A stretch of 37,362 nucleotides of DNA, taken from assembly GCA_900546485.1 (NCBI GenBank), contig URDK01000018.1:1-37362 (forward strand), written 5' to 3'. The position numbers were made by a program, and so were the translations under genes. The notes under the pieces were generated by a model. The model saw nothing but the letters and a program-made list of their open reading frames with translations. It was not told the DNA's origin and did not search any database. This stretch comes from an uncultured Eubacteriales bacterium. Lineage in GTDB: Bacteria > Bacillota > Clostridia > Oscillospirales > Oscillospiraceae. Positions 23,518 through 31,818 of this stretch are shown here, piece after piece. How positions within the stretch are numbered: position 1 is the first letter of the stretch; each line of letters begins with the position of its first letter.

Positions 23518-24519
23518 ATGGAAGTGTGGGGCTTCATACAGGACCAGCTGCTCGGCATGAAGTGGCTCAACGGGCTGATAGGCGCAGGACTAGAGGCGCT
23601 GGGGCTGGACGTGGGCGGACGCATCGGTGGCAGCGTGCAGTTTTTCATCTACGACGTGGTGAAGATCTGTCTGCTGCTCTGCGTGCTGATTTTCATCATC
23701 TCCTACATACAGAGCTATTTCCCGCCGGAGCGCAGCCGGAGGATACTGGGGCGATTTCACGGGCTGGGCGCAAATATCGTTTCGGCGCTGCTGGGGACGG
23801 TAACGCCGTTTTGCTCCTGCTCCTCGATACCGCTGTTCATTGGCTTTACCAGCGCGGGACTGCCACTTGGTGTGACATTCTCTTTCCTCATATCGTCGCC
23901 AATGGTGGACCTGGGCAGCCTTGTGCTGCTCATGAGTATTTTCGGAGTACGGGTGGCCGCTGTGTATGTTGCGCTGGGACTTGTCATCGCGGTAGCGGGC
24001 GGTACTTTGATTGAGCGGCTGCACATGGAGAAATATGTCGAGAGCTTCATTCTCTCTGCCGGAGGAGCCGACGTGGATTCACCCGGACTGACAGTCCGCG
24101 AGCGGCTGGCATATGCGAAGGATCAAATGCTAGGGACCTTCAAAAAGGTGTTTCCCTATATTCTTGTTGGCGTAGGTATTGGAGCCCTCATCCACAACTG
24201 GATACCACAGAGCTGGGTCGAGACGGCGCTCGGAAGCGACAACGCCTTCGGCGTCGTGCTGGCTGCACTGGTCGGTGTGCCCATGTACGCGGACATCTTC
24301 GGCACGATTCCTGTCGCCGAGGCGCTGCTTGCCAAAGGTGCGCAGCTTGGAACGGTGCTTGCGTTCATGATGGCTGTCACGACGCTCTCACTGCCATCGA
24401 TGATAATGCTGCGCAAAGCGGTCAAACCCAGGCTGCTGGGAGTGTTCATAGGAGTGTGTACTGTCGGCATAATCGCTGTGGGCTACATTTTCAATGCGCT
24501 CCAGCCGATTTTGATATAG
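23518..24519 (+). CDS. DUF318/ArsP-type membrane permease
   Basis: This gene encodes a 333-residue membrane protein with about eight to ten hydrophobic segments. The hallmark TPFCSCSSIPLFIGF (96-110) and a second related motif GVPMYADIFGTIPVAEALL in the other half identify the PF03773 permease family. Some members (ArsP) export trivalent organoarsenicals; others are of unknown function. The central cytoplasmic loop covers about 175-220. The ATG at 23518 follows GGGGAG. Its place between arsR and arsC, with an ArsR site in front, supports a metalloid efflux role. No ArsB or Acr3 pump was found nearby, so this protein may be the only exporter of the operon. Confidence 0.85.
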   Translation: MEVWGFIQDQLLGMKWLNGLIGAGLEALGLDVGGRIGGSVQFFIYDVVKICLLLCVLIFIISYIQSYFPPERSRRILGRFHGLGANIVSALLGTVTPFCSCSSIPLFIGFTSAGLPLGVTFSFLISSPMVDLGSLVLLMSIFGVRVAAVYVALGLVIAVAGGTLIERLHMEKYVESFILSAGGADVDSPGLTVRERLAYAKDQMLGTFKKVFPYILVGVGIGALIHNWIPQSWVETALGSDNAFGVVLAALVGVPMYADIFGTIPVAEALLAKGAQLGTVLAFMMAVTTLSLPSMIMLRKAVKPRLLGVFIGVCTVGIIAVGYIFNALQPILI

Positions 24520-24540
24520 TTACTATAAGGAGGCAATTTT

Positions 24541-24882
24541 ATGGGACTGTTCGGAAAAAAGAAAGAGCAGTGCTGCTGCACCGGCAGCTGTACAGGCGAT
24601 GACATGGCTAAAGCCGAGAGCGCCAAGAATGTACCGGGCGTCAAGGTCCTGGGGATGGGCTGTGCCAAGTGCCGCGCGCTGGAGGCAGCCGCGCGGGAGG
24701 CTCTCACAGAGCTTGGAATGACGGACGAGGTCGAGCACGTCACAGACTTCGCCGATATAGCGGCCTACGGAGTAATGAGCACACCTGCCCTTGTGGTAGA
24801 CGGCAAGGTCGTGTCCTACGGCAAGGCCCTGAGCCGGGACGAGGCGGCGGCTCTCATAGGAAAGGCCAGGGGCCGGGCGTGA
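24541..24882 (+). CDS. Small thioredoxin-like redox protein with Cys-rich N-terminus
   Basis: This gene encodes 113 residues. Residues 33-110 match the small thioredoxin_3 fold: VKVLGMGCAKCRALE with the redox pair Cys41 and Cys44, then GVMSTPALVVDGKVVSYGK containing the cis-proline. The N-terminal tail has a CCC triplet (11-13) and Cys17, which may bind metal. In ars operons, relatives accompany DUF318 permeases. Here it may hand electrons to ArsC, which is of the thioredoxin-dependent class, or pass metalloid to the permease; both are inference. The start has AAGGAGG upstream. Its stop overlaps the arsC start (GTGA). Confidence 0.85.
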   Translation: MGLFGKKKEQCCCTGSCTGDDMAKAESAKNVPGVKVLGMGCAKCRALEAAAREALTELGMTDEVEHVTDFADIAAYGVMSTPALVVDGKVVSYGKALSRDEAAALIGKARGRA

Positions 24883-25298
24883 CTCGCAAGCCGAGGGTTG
24901 CCTTCGTCTGCGTCCACAACTCATGCCGCAGCCAGATCGCAGAGGCCCTGGGGAAGCTGCTCGCCTCCGATGCCTTTGATAGCTGCTCTGCCGGGACGGA
25001 GACAGTTCCGCGCATAAATCAGGACGCAGTGCGGCTTGTTCAGGAGCACTATGGTGTGGATATGGAGCTAACGCAGCACAGCAAGCTCATAGGCGAGCTG
25101 CCGCCGGTGGATATCTTGGTGACCATGGGCTGCAACGTCAGCTGCCCCAATTTGCCGTGCCGCCACCATGAGGACTGGGGCCTTGAGGACCCTACCGGTA
25201 AGGGAGATGCGGCTTTTTACGAGACTATCGCGGCGATACATGAGCGAGTGTTGGCGCTCAAAAACTATGTGCTCGGTGTGAGTTTTCAGACAGAATAA
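24879..25298 (+). CDS. arsC: Arsenate reductase, thioredoxin-coupled (low-molecular-weight phosphatase fold)
   Basis: This gene encodes a 139-residue enzyme reducing arsenate to arsenite. The phosphate-binding loop CX5R is Cys11 to Arg17 (CVHNSCR). The redox cascade cysteines are Cys85, Cys89 and Cys94 (GCNVSCPNLPC), and Asp105 lies in the conserved HEDWGLEDPTGK region. The S. aureus-type enzyme spaces its cysteines seven residues apart (82 and 89); here Cys85 to Cys94 is nine and Cys89 to Cys94 five, so the exact relay pair is uncertain. The start is GTG 24879 overlapping the thioredoxin-like gene; the frame extends upstream as a shadow. It is the last gene of the ars operon. Confidence 0.9.
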   Translation: MTRKPRVAFVCVHNSCRSQIAEALGKLLASDAFDSCSAGTETVPRINQDAVRLVQEHYGVDMELTQHSKLIGELPPVDILVTMGCNVSCPNLPCRHHEDWGLEDPTGKGDAAFYETIAAIHERVLALKNYVLGVSFQTE

Positions 25299-25317
25299 AT
25301 ATATGCCTTTGTGCGTC

Positions 25318-25346
25318 TTGTCAGATGAGGCGGATTTGTGTATAAT
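25318..25346 (+). promoter_or_regulatory. Promoter of the GntR-type regulator
   Basis: TTGTCA (25318-25323), 17 bases and TATAAT (25341-25346) form a strong sigma-70-type promoter about 38 bases before the ATG at 25384. No terminator was seen after arsC, so some readthrough may occur. Confidence 0.82.
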
Positions 25347-25383
25347 GAATTTCGCCAATATTACCACCAGGGGAGCATAACGT

Positions 25384-25956
25384 ATGAAGGTGAGCCTCAC
25401 CGAGAAGATATATACCGAGCTGCGCGACCGCATCCTTGACGGGGACATCGCGCCGCGCCAGTTTATAAGTGAGAGCCAGGTCGCGGAGGAGTACAAGGTG
25501 AGCAAGGCGCCGGTCAAGCAGGCGCTTCACATCCTCGCGAATCAGGGCTATCTGACCGGATACCCGCGCAAGGGCTATATGGTAACGACATATTCTGTCG
25601 AGGAGGTCAACAAGATACAGGAAATACGCCGCTGCCTGGAGTCGCTGTGCGTGAGGCTCGCCATCGAGCGGGCGTCTGACGATGAAATACGTTCCCTTCG
25701 GCTCTATGACGGGCTCGACACCAACGACCTCGACCCTCGCTATGCCATCAACACCCGCTTTCACCTGCGGCTCGCTGAGCTGAGCGGTAACGAGTTCATG
25801 GTTGAAACTCTGCGGCCCCTCGTGCTCAAGGCAACGCTCAGCTACATAAAGGGAAAGCCGGACATAGATCACTTTGAGCAGATAGTCCAGGCCATGCTTG
25901 AGCGGAATGCTGAGCGTGCCATAACCGTCCTCTGCGAGGACGTACACAACCTCTGA
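25384..25956 (+). CDS. GntR-family regulator (FCD-like subgroup)
   Basis: This gene encodes a 190-residue regulator. The N-terminal winged helix (1-66) is of the GntR type: IYTELRDRILDGDIAPRQFISESQVAEEYKVSKAPVKQAL, then LANQGYLTGYPRKGYMV. The C-terminal part (75-190) is helical and resembles a short FCD ligand domain, with the partial metal-binding pattern FHLRLAELSGN. FCD regulators sense small carboxylates or amino-acid derivatives. It is followed by a terminator and then by the permease operon, whose leader contains inverted repeats, so it is the likely controller of that operon. The start follows GGGGAG by eight bases. Confidence 0.87.
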   Translation: MKVSLTEKIYTELRDRILDGDIAPRQFISESQVAEEYKVSKAPVKQALHILANQGYLTGYPRKGYMVTTYSVEEVNKIQEIRRCLESLCVRLAIERASDDEIRSLRLYDGLDTNDLDPRYAINTRFHLRLAELSGNEFMVETLRPLVLKATLSYIKGKPDIDHFEQIVQAMLERNAERAITVLCEDVHNL

Positions 25957-25972
25957 CCACAAAAAACCATTG

Positions 25973-26001
25973 AAGCGGACGCAAAAGGCGTCCGCTTTTT
26001 T
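25973..26001 (+). terminator. Terminator of the GntR-type gene
   Basis: A stem of 10 bp (25973-25982 with 25988-25997) with a short A-rich loop is followed by TTTTTT. It separates the regulator from the operon downstream. Confidence 0.88.
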
Positions 26002-26012
26002 AATTTACTGTA

Positions 26013-26080
26013 TTGACAAGATTTTAGCGCTATGATATCTTCTGAATATAATCAGTGATATTATTATTTATCATATCGCT
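26013..26080 (+). promoter_or_regulatory. Promoter and operator region of the APC permease operon
   Basis: TTGACA (26013-26018) with TATCTT 17 bases later, or TTAGCG (26024-26029) with a perfect TATAAT (26047-26052), could drive the operon. AGCGCTATGATA (26026-26037) and TATCATATCGCT (26069-26080) form a 12-bp inverted repeat with one mismatch around the TATAAT box. TGATA/TATCA (26056-26060 and 26069-26073) form a shorter one. These are candidate sites for the GntR-type regulator upstream. Confidence 0.6.
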
Positions 26081-26106
26081 GAAGACTTATTTGGAGGAAC
26101 ATGGCT

Positions 26107-27480
26107 ATGGAACAAAAGGAAAAGAAAAAGATCGGCCTCATTGGCGCGATACTCATGGGTATCGGCTGTATCGTCGGTTCCGGCATCTTCGGCACCATGC
26201 CCACCGTCGCCGCAGAATATGGCCCTGCCATTGTCTACGCACTGCTTGGTGCAGCTGTCGTTGTCATTCTGCGTGCTATGTCGCTGCTTTACACCAGCGC
26301 AGCCCTGCCGACGACTGCGGCGCAGTTTGTCTGGGCATCCAAGCTGTTTCACCCCGCTGTCGGTGCATTCATCTCCATTAACTCCCTGCTTATGCCGACA
26401 ATGGTCTCGCTTTTCGGCGTGCTCTTTGCGGACTACTTCCTCCAGCTCTTTCCCGGTATCGGTCTGAGCGGCAACGCTGCGGCTGTGATACTGTTGGTTG
26501 TTTTTGCTATAGTGGCTTGGTTCGGCAACAAGACCTCCGTCACTGTGAGCAACATCATGGTCGTACTGCTGCTCATCGCAATATTCCTGTACATAGCGCT
26601 TGGCATCCCGAACATTGACTCCGATAACATCACCTTCGGCGAGATCATCCGTCCGGGCATCGGCCTGAGCACCATTGCGGCCGCCATAGGCGTGCTGACC
26701 AGCTCACTCTCCGGTGCGTCCAGCGTTGCACAGCTCGCCAATGACATAAAGCGCCCGGAGCGCAACGTCCCCATAGCCCTCGCGCTCTGCCCGCTGTTCG
26801 TCGCCATTGTCTACATCCTTATGGCCGTTGTCACCATCGGCGTCGTGCCCTACGCGGAGGTCAAAACGCTTGCCGACGTTGCAAGCAACTTCATGAGCCC
26901 TGCACTGCTGACCTTCTTCATCGTCGGCGGTCCTATCTGCGGCATTATCACCTCACTCGTTCCCGTCGCACTCGCCTGCGTGGCTCTGGTTGAGTATTCC
27001 GCGCGCATGAAGGTGTTCCCGGAAGTCCTTGCCAAGCGCAACAAGCACGGCACGGCCTACTGGAGCCTCGTGGTCGTCATGGGCATAGCCATTGCCATCT
27101 GCGCCACCGGCGCGACCTTTGGCGTCATCATGACCATCTTCTCCTTCTGCAACACTTTCTCTGAGATACCCAACACGCTCACTCCCATCCTGGCCCACAG
27201 GAAATACCCCAAGACCTGCGACAACTCTCCCGCCAAGATGCCCTATCCTCTCGCCTTCGTGATAGCCATAGTCACCGCGCTCATCTGTGCCTACCTGAGC
27301 GTGGAGATGCTGCTCACGCTCGACCTTGGCGCCATCATCGGCATCATCGCAGTGTACGTTATCGGCTTCATCTACTTCTTCTTCCGCGTCAAATACCTCA
27401 AGGGTAAGGGCGTTGACCTCATCGCCGAGATGCGCGCTCCCTACGAGCCCTGGGAGGAGAAGGAACGCTCCTACCGCTGA
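26107..27480 (+). CDS. APC-family amino acid permease
   Basis: This gene encodes a membrane protein of about 457 residues with twelve hydrophobic segments. The first helix carries GIGCIVGSGIFGTMP, the unwound Gly-rich substrate site of amino acid-polyamine-organocation transporters. The sixth helix region has GVLTSSLSGASSVAQLANDIKRPERNVP, matching the family. Import of an amino acid or related compound by proton or sodium symport is likely. Two ATGs compete: GGAGG is three bases from 26101 and nine from 26107, so the second was chosen. It heads an operon with an aminotransferase, a carboxypeptidase, an amidohydrolase and RidA, which suggests uptake of a peptide or modified amino acid for breakdown. 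Confidence 0.88.
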   Translation: MEQKEKKKIGLIGAILMGIGCIVGSGIFGTMPTVAAEYGPAIVYALLGAAVVVILRAMSLLYTSAALPTTAAQFVWASKLFHPAVGAFISINSLLMPTMVSLFGVLFADYFLQLFPGIGLSGNAAAVILLVVFAIVAWFGNKTSVTVSNIMVVLLLIAIFLYIALGIPNIDSDNITFGEIIRPGIGLSTIAAAIGVLTSSLSGASSVAQLANDIKRPERNVPIALALCPLFVAIVYILMAVVTIGVVPYAEVKTLADVASNFMSPALLTFFIVGGPICGIITSLVPVALACVALVEYSARMKVFPEVLAKRNKHGTAYWSLVVVMGIAIAICATGATFGVIMTIFSFCNTFSEIPNTLTPILAHRKYPKTCDNSPAKMPYPLAFVIAIVTALICAYLSVEMLLTLDLGAIIGIIAVYVIGFIYFFFRVKYLKGKGVDLIAEMRAPYEPWEEKERSYR

Positions 27481-27503
27481 GCTGAAAACGGAGGAGCCTT
27501 GTT

Positions 27504-28697
27504 ATGACTGATTTCAGCAGGGACATCGACGGCTTTAGGGCCAAGGTGCCCGTAACCAAGGAATGGGCCTATCTCATAACTGCCAGCACGGGACTTGTGC
27601 CTGACTTCGTCTACGAGGGCGCGCGCCGCTATATGGACGCGCGCTACCTCGCCGGCGGTGACTCGGTCTGGGAATACCCGGACGCTGGGGTCGGCACGCT
27701 GGAGATGATGGAGCGCTCAAAGCGTGCTATTGGTACCATGCTTGGCTGTGCGCCGGAGCGTATCTGCTTCGGCCAGAGCGCCACGCAGATGTTCACAATG
27801 GTCACAGAGGGCATAGATTACGCGCCCGACGCCAACGTCGTTACCGTGGGAGAGGGCTGGATAGGCAACCGCTTCGCCTGGCAGAAGCGCGAGGCCGAGG
27901 GACTGGAGGTCCGCTACGCCGCCTCGCGCGACGGGCTCATCACCGCCGAGGCGCTGATGGAACTCTGCGACGAGCGCACAGCTGCCGTCACCGTGAACAG
28001 CGTAGAGAGCGACACCGGCTACCGTGTGGACCTGGATAAGCTCGGTACCTTCTGCCGTGAGCGCGATATACTGCTCTTTGTGGATGCCGTACAGTCTGCG
28101 GGCGCGCTTGTGACCGATTCTGAGGGGAGCTGCATCGACTTCCTGGTTGGCAACGACTACAAGTGGATGATGAACTTCTGCGGAACGGGCTATGCCTGCG
28201 TCGGCGAGCGCGTCATGCCCCTTATACGCCGCTGGGGTGCGGGCTGGATGAGCGATGCCGAGCGCTTCAACACCGCCAAGGCCCGGCTTGAGCTCAGGAG
28301 CGATGCGGGGCGCTTTGAGATCGGATATCCCAATGCCCCCGGAATCTACGGCCTCGGACTTGCCGCCATGCAGTATAATCTGCTGGGCGCTGAGCGCGTG
28401 GAGCACTATGTCCGTTCTCTGGCTGAGTACTGCATAGAGCGTGCTGTGGCCATGCCGGGCGTACGCTGCACCTTTGATATCCCGTGCGAGCGCCGCAGTC
28501 AGATAGTGCTGCTCTCTTTTGACAGCTCAATTGCTGCTACGGACCAGGACTTCAAGTCCGCGCATGTGTTCGCGCCTAGCTTTTCGGCACCTGATGAAAA
28601 CGGAGAGCGCCGCGCGCGGCTTTCCTTCCACTACTACAATGACCGCGAGGATATCGACCGATTCTTCGCCGTTATTGAGGCCTCACGCAAGAGATAA
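27504..28697 (+). CDS. Class V PLP-dependent aminotransferase-fold enzyme
   Basis: This gene encodes 397 residues of the class V (NifS/isopenicillin-N epimerase-like) PLP fold. Lys220 in GNDYKWMMNFCGTG is the predicted Schiff-base lysine and Asp194 in FVDAVQSAG the pyridine-nitrogen partner. GQSATQMFTMV (90-100) fits the phosphate-binding region. Members of this group include aminotransferases, epimerases, lyases and kynureninase, so the reaction is not fixed by sequence; no mobile cysteine loop typical of desulfurases was seen. RidA in the same operon disarms enamine products, which fits a lyase or deaminase type of PLP chemistry (inference). It starts 23 bases after the permease with GGAGG upstream. 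Confidence 0.85.
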   Translation: MTDFSRDIDGFRAKVPVTKEWAYLITASTGLVPDFVYEGARRYMDARYLAGGDSVWEYPDAGVGTLEMMERSKRAIGTMLGCAPERICFGQSATQMFTMVTEGIDYAPDANVVTVGEGWIGNRFAWQKREAEGLEVRYAASRDGLITAEALMELCDERTAAVTVNSVESDTGYRVDLDKLGTFCRERDILLFVDAVQSAGALVTDSEGSCIDFLVGNDYKWMMNFCGTGYACVGERVMPLIRRWGAGWMSDAERFNTAKARLELRSDAGRFEIGYPNAPGIYGLGLAAMQYNLLGAERVEHYVRSLAEYCIERAVAMPGVRCTFDIPCERRSQIVLLSFDSSIAATDQDFKSAHVFAPSFSAPDENGERRARLSFHYYNDREDIDRFFAVIEASRKR

Positions 28698-28707
28698 GGA
28701 GGCTGAA

Positions 28708-30105
28708 ATGAACTTTGTACCTTTTGAATGGGCCGCGGACAAGGTTCTGCCCGGGAGCGGCCTGAGGTATCGCGTCGAATTGAAGGACTACGTCCTCACC
28801 GGCGCAAACGGTTCCGCTGAGGCGAGTATGTTCGGATTCTCATACATCGTAAATGGCGGAGAGACCGAAAGGCCTGTGGCCTTTGCCTACAATGGCGGGC
28901 CGGGCGCGGCCAGCGGCTGGGTCCATATGGGGCTGCTGGGACCTGAGGTCATAAAGTTCCCCGGCTACCCGGATATAGAGGCGCCGGCAAGATGGGCTCT
29001 CGAGCCGAACCGCGCCAGCCTGCTCGACCTCTGCGACATCGTTGTGATCGACGCTGTGGGAACCGGCTGGGCACGTCTGCTCAAGGAGGAGGCGGCAGGA
29101 GAGTACTACTCCACCGGCGGCGACGCCCGGGCCTTTGCCCGCTTCATCCGCGACTGGCTCACGGAACACGGCCGCAGCGGCGCACCGGTGTACCTCATAG
29201 GCGAGAGCTACGGCACCATCCGCAACGTTGCATTGGCCGACGTACTGGACGAGGACATCGACCTGCGCGGCATTGTGCACATAGGTACTTCGCTCAACGT
29301 TGGCGCAAAGGGCGCGGTTTACGTCGAGCCCAATGTGCGCCGCCTCGGCGCCAATGCCGCTGCCTGCTGGTTTCACCATCACAGAGACGAGTGCAGCCGC
29401 GAGGAATTTGTGCGCAGGGCCATGGATTTTGCTTGGAGCGACTATGCGCGCGCCCTGCTGCTCGGGAACCGCCTTCCGGCGGATGAGCGAGAGACAGTGC
29501 TGGAGAAGCTGAGCTATTATTCGGGCATCGACCGAGAGTTTCTCCGCGAAAAGGGACTGCGGTTCGAGGAGCTGGACTTCCTGCTACGTCTGAAGCACGG
29601 CGAGGTGCTGAGTGTTTACGATTCGCGCCTGACCTACCGCCTTGCCTCGGGCGAGGGCTATGCAGCAAACGAGATGGAGTCCGCCGACATAATGGAGCCG
29701 GACGAGAATAAGGACGCCTTTTCCAGCCTGATAGGCTCTGCGTTTGACGAGGCGCTTGAGAGCTACATTGCCTCCGAGCTGAGCGCGCCTGAGGGCCGCG
29801 AGTACGCCCGTGATATGCTTGAAATAAGCCGCCGCTGGGACTACCGGGGCTATTCCAAGGACACGCTCTCACTGCCAGAAGAGCTGATGCGCCGCCGTCC
29901 ACAGCTGAGAATGCTGTTTGTCAACGGTTGCTACGACCTGAGCTCCACCTTCGACTTCGTAGACTGGTACCTATCCCGCTACGACCTGCCCGCTGAGCGG
30001 ACGGACCGGCTGGTGCTGTCCGCCGGGCACGCCTCATATGTGGGTGAGGGCATGGCCGAGGCGCTGAGCGCAAAGATACGTGATTTTATTTCCCAAAGGA
30101 GCTGA
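28708..30105 (+). CDS. Peptidase S10 (serine carboxypeptidase-like), no signal peptide
   Basis: This gene encodes a 465-residue alpha/beta hydrolase of family S10. The oxyanion segment AFAYNGGPGAASGW (58-71) and the nucleophile motif GESYGT (Ser167) are clear. Asp410 in NGCYDLSSTF and His441 in SAGHASY complete the triad in the right order. S10 enzymes release C-terminal residues from peptides. Eukaryotic and many bacterial relatives are secreted, but no signal peptide is seen here, so this one is probably cytoplasmic and acts on imported peptides. The start at 28708 has AAGGAGG; a longer frame begins inside the previous gene. It lies 10 bases after the aminotransferase gene and six before the amidohydrolase. 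Confidence 0.88.
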   Translation: MNFVPFEWAADKVLPGSGLRYRVELKDYVLTGANGSAEASMFGFSYIVNGGETERPVAFAYNGGPGAASGWVHMGLLGPEVIKFPGYPDIEAPARWALEPNRASLLDLCDIVVIDAVGTGWARLLKEEAAGEYYSTGGDARAFARFIRDWLTEHGRSGAPVYLIGESYGTIRNVALADVLDEDIDLRGIVHIGTSLNVGAKGAVYVEPNVRRLGANAAACWFHHHRDECSREEFVRRAMDFAWSDYARALLLGNRLPADERETVLEKLSYYSGIDREFLREKGLRFEELDFLLRLKHGEVLSVYDSRLTYRLASGEGYAANEMESADIMEPDENKDAFSSLIGSAFDEALESYIASELSAPEGREYARDMLEISRRWDYRGYSKDTLSLPEELMRRRPQLRMLFVNGCYDLSSTFDFVDWYLSRYDLPAERTDRLVLSAGHASYVGEGMAEALSAKIRDFISQRS

Positions 30106-30111
30106 GAGGCG

Positions 30112-31287
30112 ATGTATCTTACAAATTGCCGTCTCTACGCGCCCTTCACCGGCGGCGTGGAGAGCGAAAGCGGCTGCATTGAGATAGCCGATGGACGCAT
30201 AGTCTCAGTCAGCGAGCGCGCGCCGGAGGGCGCAGCGGAGGCCTATGACTGCGGCGGCGGCACACTGCTGCCCGGACTCATCGATCTGCACACGCACATA
30301 ACTGTAATGAGCGGCGTTGGAGTGGATGCCATAGGCGACCCGATGCAGGTCATCGTAGAGGCATCGGAGCAGGCAAAGCGCTATCTGCACTACGGTTTCA
30401 CCACCATCCGCGACTGCGGCAGTATCGACCGCTGCGCAAATTACGTGAAAAAACTCATATCCCGCGGCGTTTTCCCCGGTCCGGACATCCTCTCCTGCGG
30501 CGAGATACTCATGCCGAGCGTGGAGGACCCGCGCAGCAGCTCCGGGGCAATGACCCGCTTTTGCGACGGTGCAGAGGAATACCGCAAGGCTGTCCGTGAG
30601 GAGCGGGCAATGGGCGCGGATTTTATAAAAATCTACGCCTCCGGCTCGGCTTTCGTGCCGACCGGTGTGCCCAAGCATCCGATAATGACTTACGACGAGA
30701 TACAGACCGCCGTGGACACCGCGAGTGCAAACTGCTTCTATGTTGCCGCGCACTGCCACGCCGACAGCGCCATCCGCGACTGCGTCCGCGCCGGGGTGCG
30801 CACGATAGAGCACGCGACCTACCTAGGCGACGAGACAATAGAGTTGCTGCTCAAAACGCCGGACTGCAGCCTCGTGCCGACCTTCGCGGCCATGTACGTC
30901 AGCCAGACGGAGCCCGAGGCGCGTGCCTTCTGGCTCGCACGGCTCACGCCCATGCTGGAGAGCTGCGCCGCAGGCATCGAGAAGGCATACAAGGCCGGGG
31001 TCAGAATTGGTTTTGGTACGGACTCGGCCCCGCTCTCCAAACAGTATGAGCATGGCGTGGAGTTCCGTTACCGCAAGGAGCTCTGCCACATGACCAACAC
31101 CGACATCCTGCTCCAGGCGACGAAATACAGCGCCGAGATCGCCGGAATAGCAGACCGCGTTGGCGAGATACGGCCCGGCCTGCGTGCCGACCTCATCCTT
31201 GTGAACGGCGACCCCGTGGAAGATATCTCCGTCATGTACGCCCCTCCAGCGAGAGTCTGGAAATCCGGCGTGATGTTTGCTGAATAA
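30112..31287 (+). CDS. Metal-dependent amidohydrolase (imidazolonepropionase/prolidase-like)
   Basis: This gene encodes 391 residues of the amidohydrolase superfamily. Metal ligands are seen in order: His60 and His62 (LIDLHTHI), Lys173 (FIKIYASGS, probably carboxylated), His214 (AAHCHAD), His234 (TIEHATYL) and Asp304 (GFGTDSAP). The small N- and C-terminal strands form the usual flanking beta domain (VGEIRPGLRADLILVNGDP at the end). Close types hydrolyse imidazolonepropionate or Xaa-Pro/Xaa-Arg dipeptides. The lysine ligand favours the dipeptidase branch with a binuclear site. Its link with an S10 peptidase supports a peptide or N-acyl amino acid substrate. No signal peptide is visible. Confidence 0.88.
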   Translation: MYLTNCRLYAPFTGGVESESGCIEIADGRIVSVSERAPEGAAEAYDCGGGTLLPGLIDLHTHITVMSGVGVDAIGDPMQVIVEASEQAKRYLHYGFTTIRDCGSIDRCANYVKKLISRGVFPGPDILSCGEILMPSVEDPRSSSGAMTRFCDGAEEYRKAVREERAMGADFIKIYASGSAFVPTGVPKHPIMTYDEIQTAVDTASANCFYVAAHCHADSAIRDCVRAGVRTIEHATYLGDETIELLLKTPDCSLVPTFAAMYVSQTEPEARAFWLARLTPMLESCAAGIEKAYKAGVRIGFGTDSAPLSKQYEHGVEFRYRKELCHMTNTDILLQATKYSAEIAGIADRVGEIRPGLRADLILVNGDPVEDISVMYAPPARVWKSGVMFAE

Positions 31288-31300
31288 GGAGGAACAAGAA

Positions 31301-31765
31301 ATGTCCAAGTACGAAAAGAAAATAGAGGAACTGGGCCTGACCCTTCCCGCGGCCCCCACGCCCATGGCCAACTATGTGACCGCAAGGCGTTCCGGCAATC
31401 TGCTGTTCTTCTCCGGCGCCGGTCCCTTCCAGGAGGGCAAGCCCGTCGTGTTCGGCAAGGTCGGCTCCGACCTCACGCCCGAGCAGGGCTACGAGGCCGC
31501 AAGGCTCACGGGACTCAACCTCATTGCCCAGCTCAAGAAGGAGCTCGGCGACCTTGACAAGCTCAAGCAGTTCGTGAAGGTCCAGGCCTTCGTGGCCTCC
31601 TCGCCCGACTTCATGGCCCAGCCCGCGGTCATGAACGGCGCTTCCGACCTCTTTGTCGAGGTCTTTGGTGAGGCCGGCAAGCACGCCCGCACGGCCGTTG
31701 CCGTTCCGCAGCTTCCCTTCAACATCCCGATAGAGGTCGAGATGATAGTCGAGGTCGAGGACTGA
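31301..31765 (+). CDS. RidA/YjgF-family enamine-imine deaminase
   Basis: This gene encodes 154 residues of the RidA/YER057c/UK114 family. The conserved arginine that binds substrate carboxylate is Arg130 in KHARTAVAV, followed by LPFNIPIEVEMIVEVE, the usual terminal strand. It is longer at the N-terminus than canonical RidA (about 128 aa), a feature of the YER057c/UK114-like subgroup. RidA proteins hydrolyse reactive 2-aminoacrylate-type enamines released by PLP enzymes. The class V PLP enzyme of the same operon is an obvious source. ATG 31301 follows AAGGAGG; the frame opens earlier at 31277, inside the amidohydrolase gene. It is the last gene of the operon. Confidence 0.9.
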   Translation: MSKYEKKIEELGLTLPAAPTPMANYVTARRSGNLLFFSGAGPFQEGKPVVFGKVGSDLTPEQGYEAARLTGLNLIAQLKKELGDLDKLKQFVKVQAFVASSPDFMAQPAVMNGASDLFVEVFGEAGKHARTAVAVPQLPFNIPIEVEMIVEVED

Positions 31766-31773
31766 ATATGACG

Positions 31774-31807
31774 AAAACCGGCTCCGCAAAGGCGGGGCCG
31801 GTTTTTT
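31774..31807 (+). terminator. Terminator of the APC permease operon
   Basis: A stem of about 14 bp (31774-31787 with 31792-31805, one imperfect position) and a 4-base loop are followed by TTTTTT. It begins eight bases after the RidA stop. Confidence 0.9.
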
Positions 31808-31818
31808 GCACCCTGTGC

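Noticed and set aside
28708..30105. Alternative S10 peptidase start at 28519 giving 528 residues
   Set aside because: The extra residues overlap the aminotransferase gene in another frame, while ATG 28708 has an AAGGAGG site at good distance.
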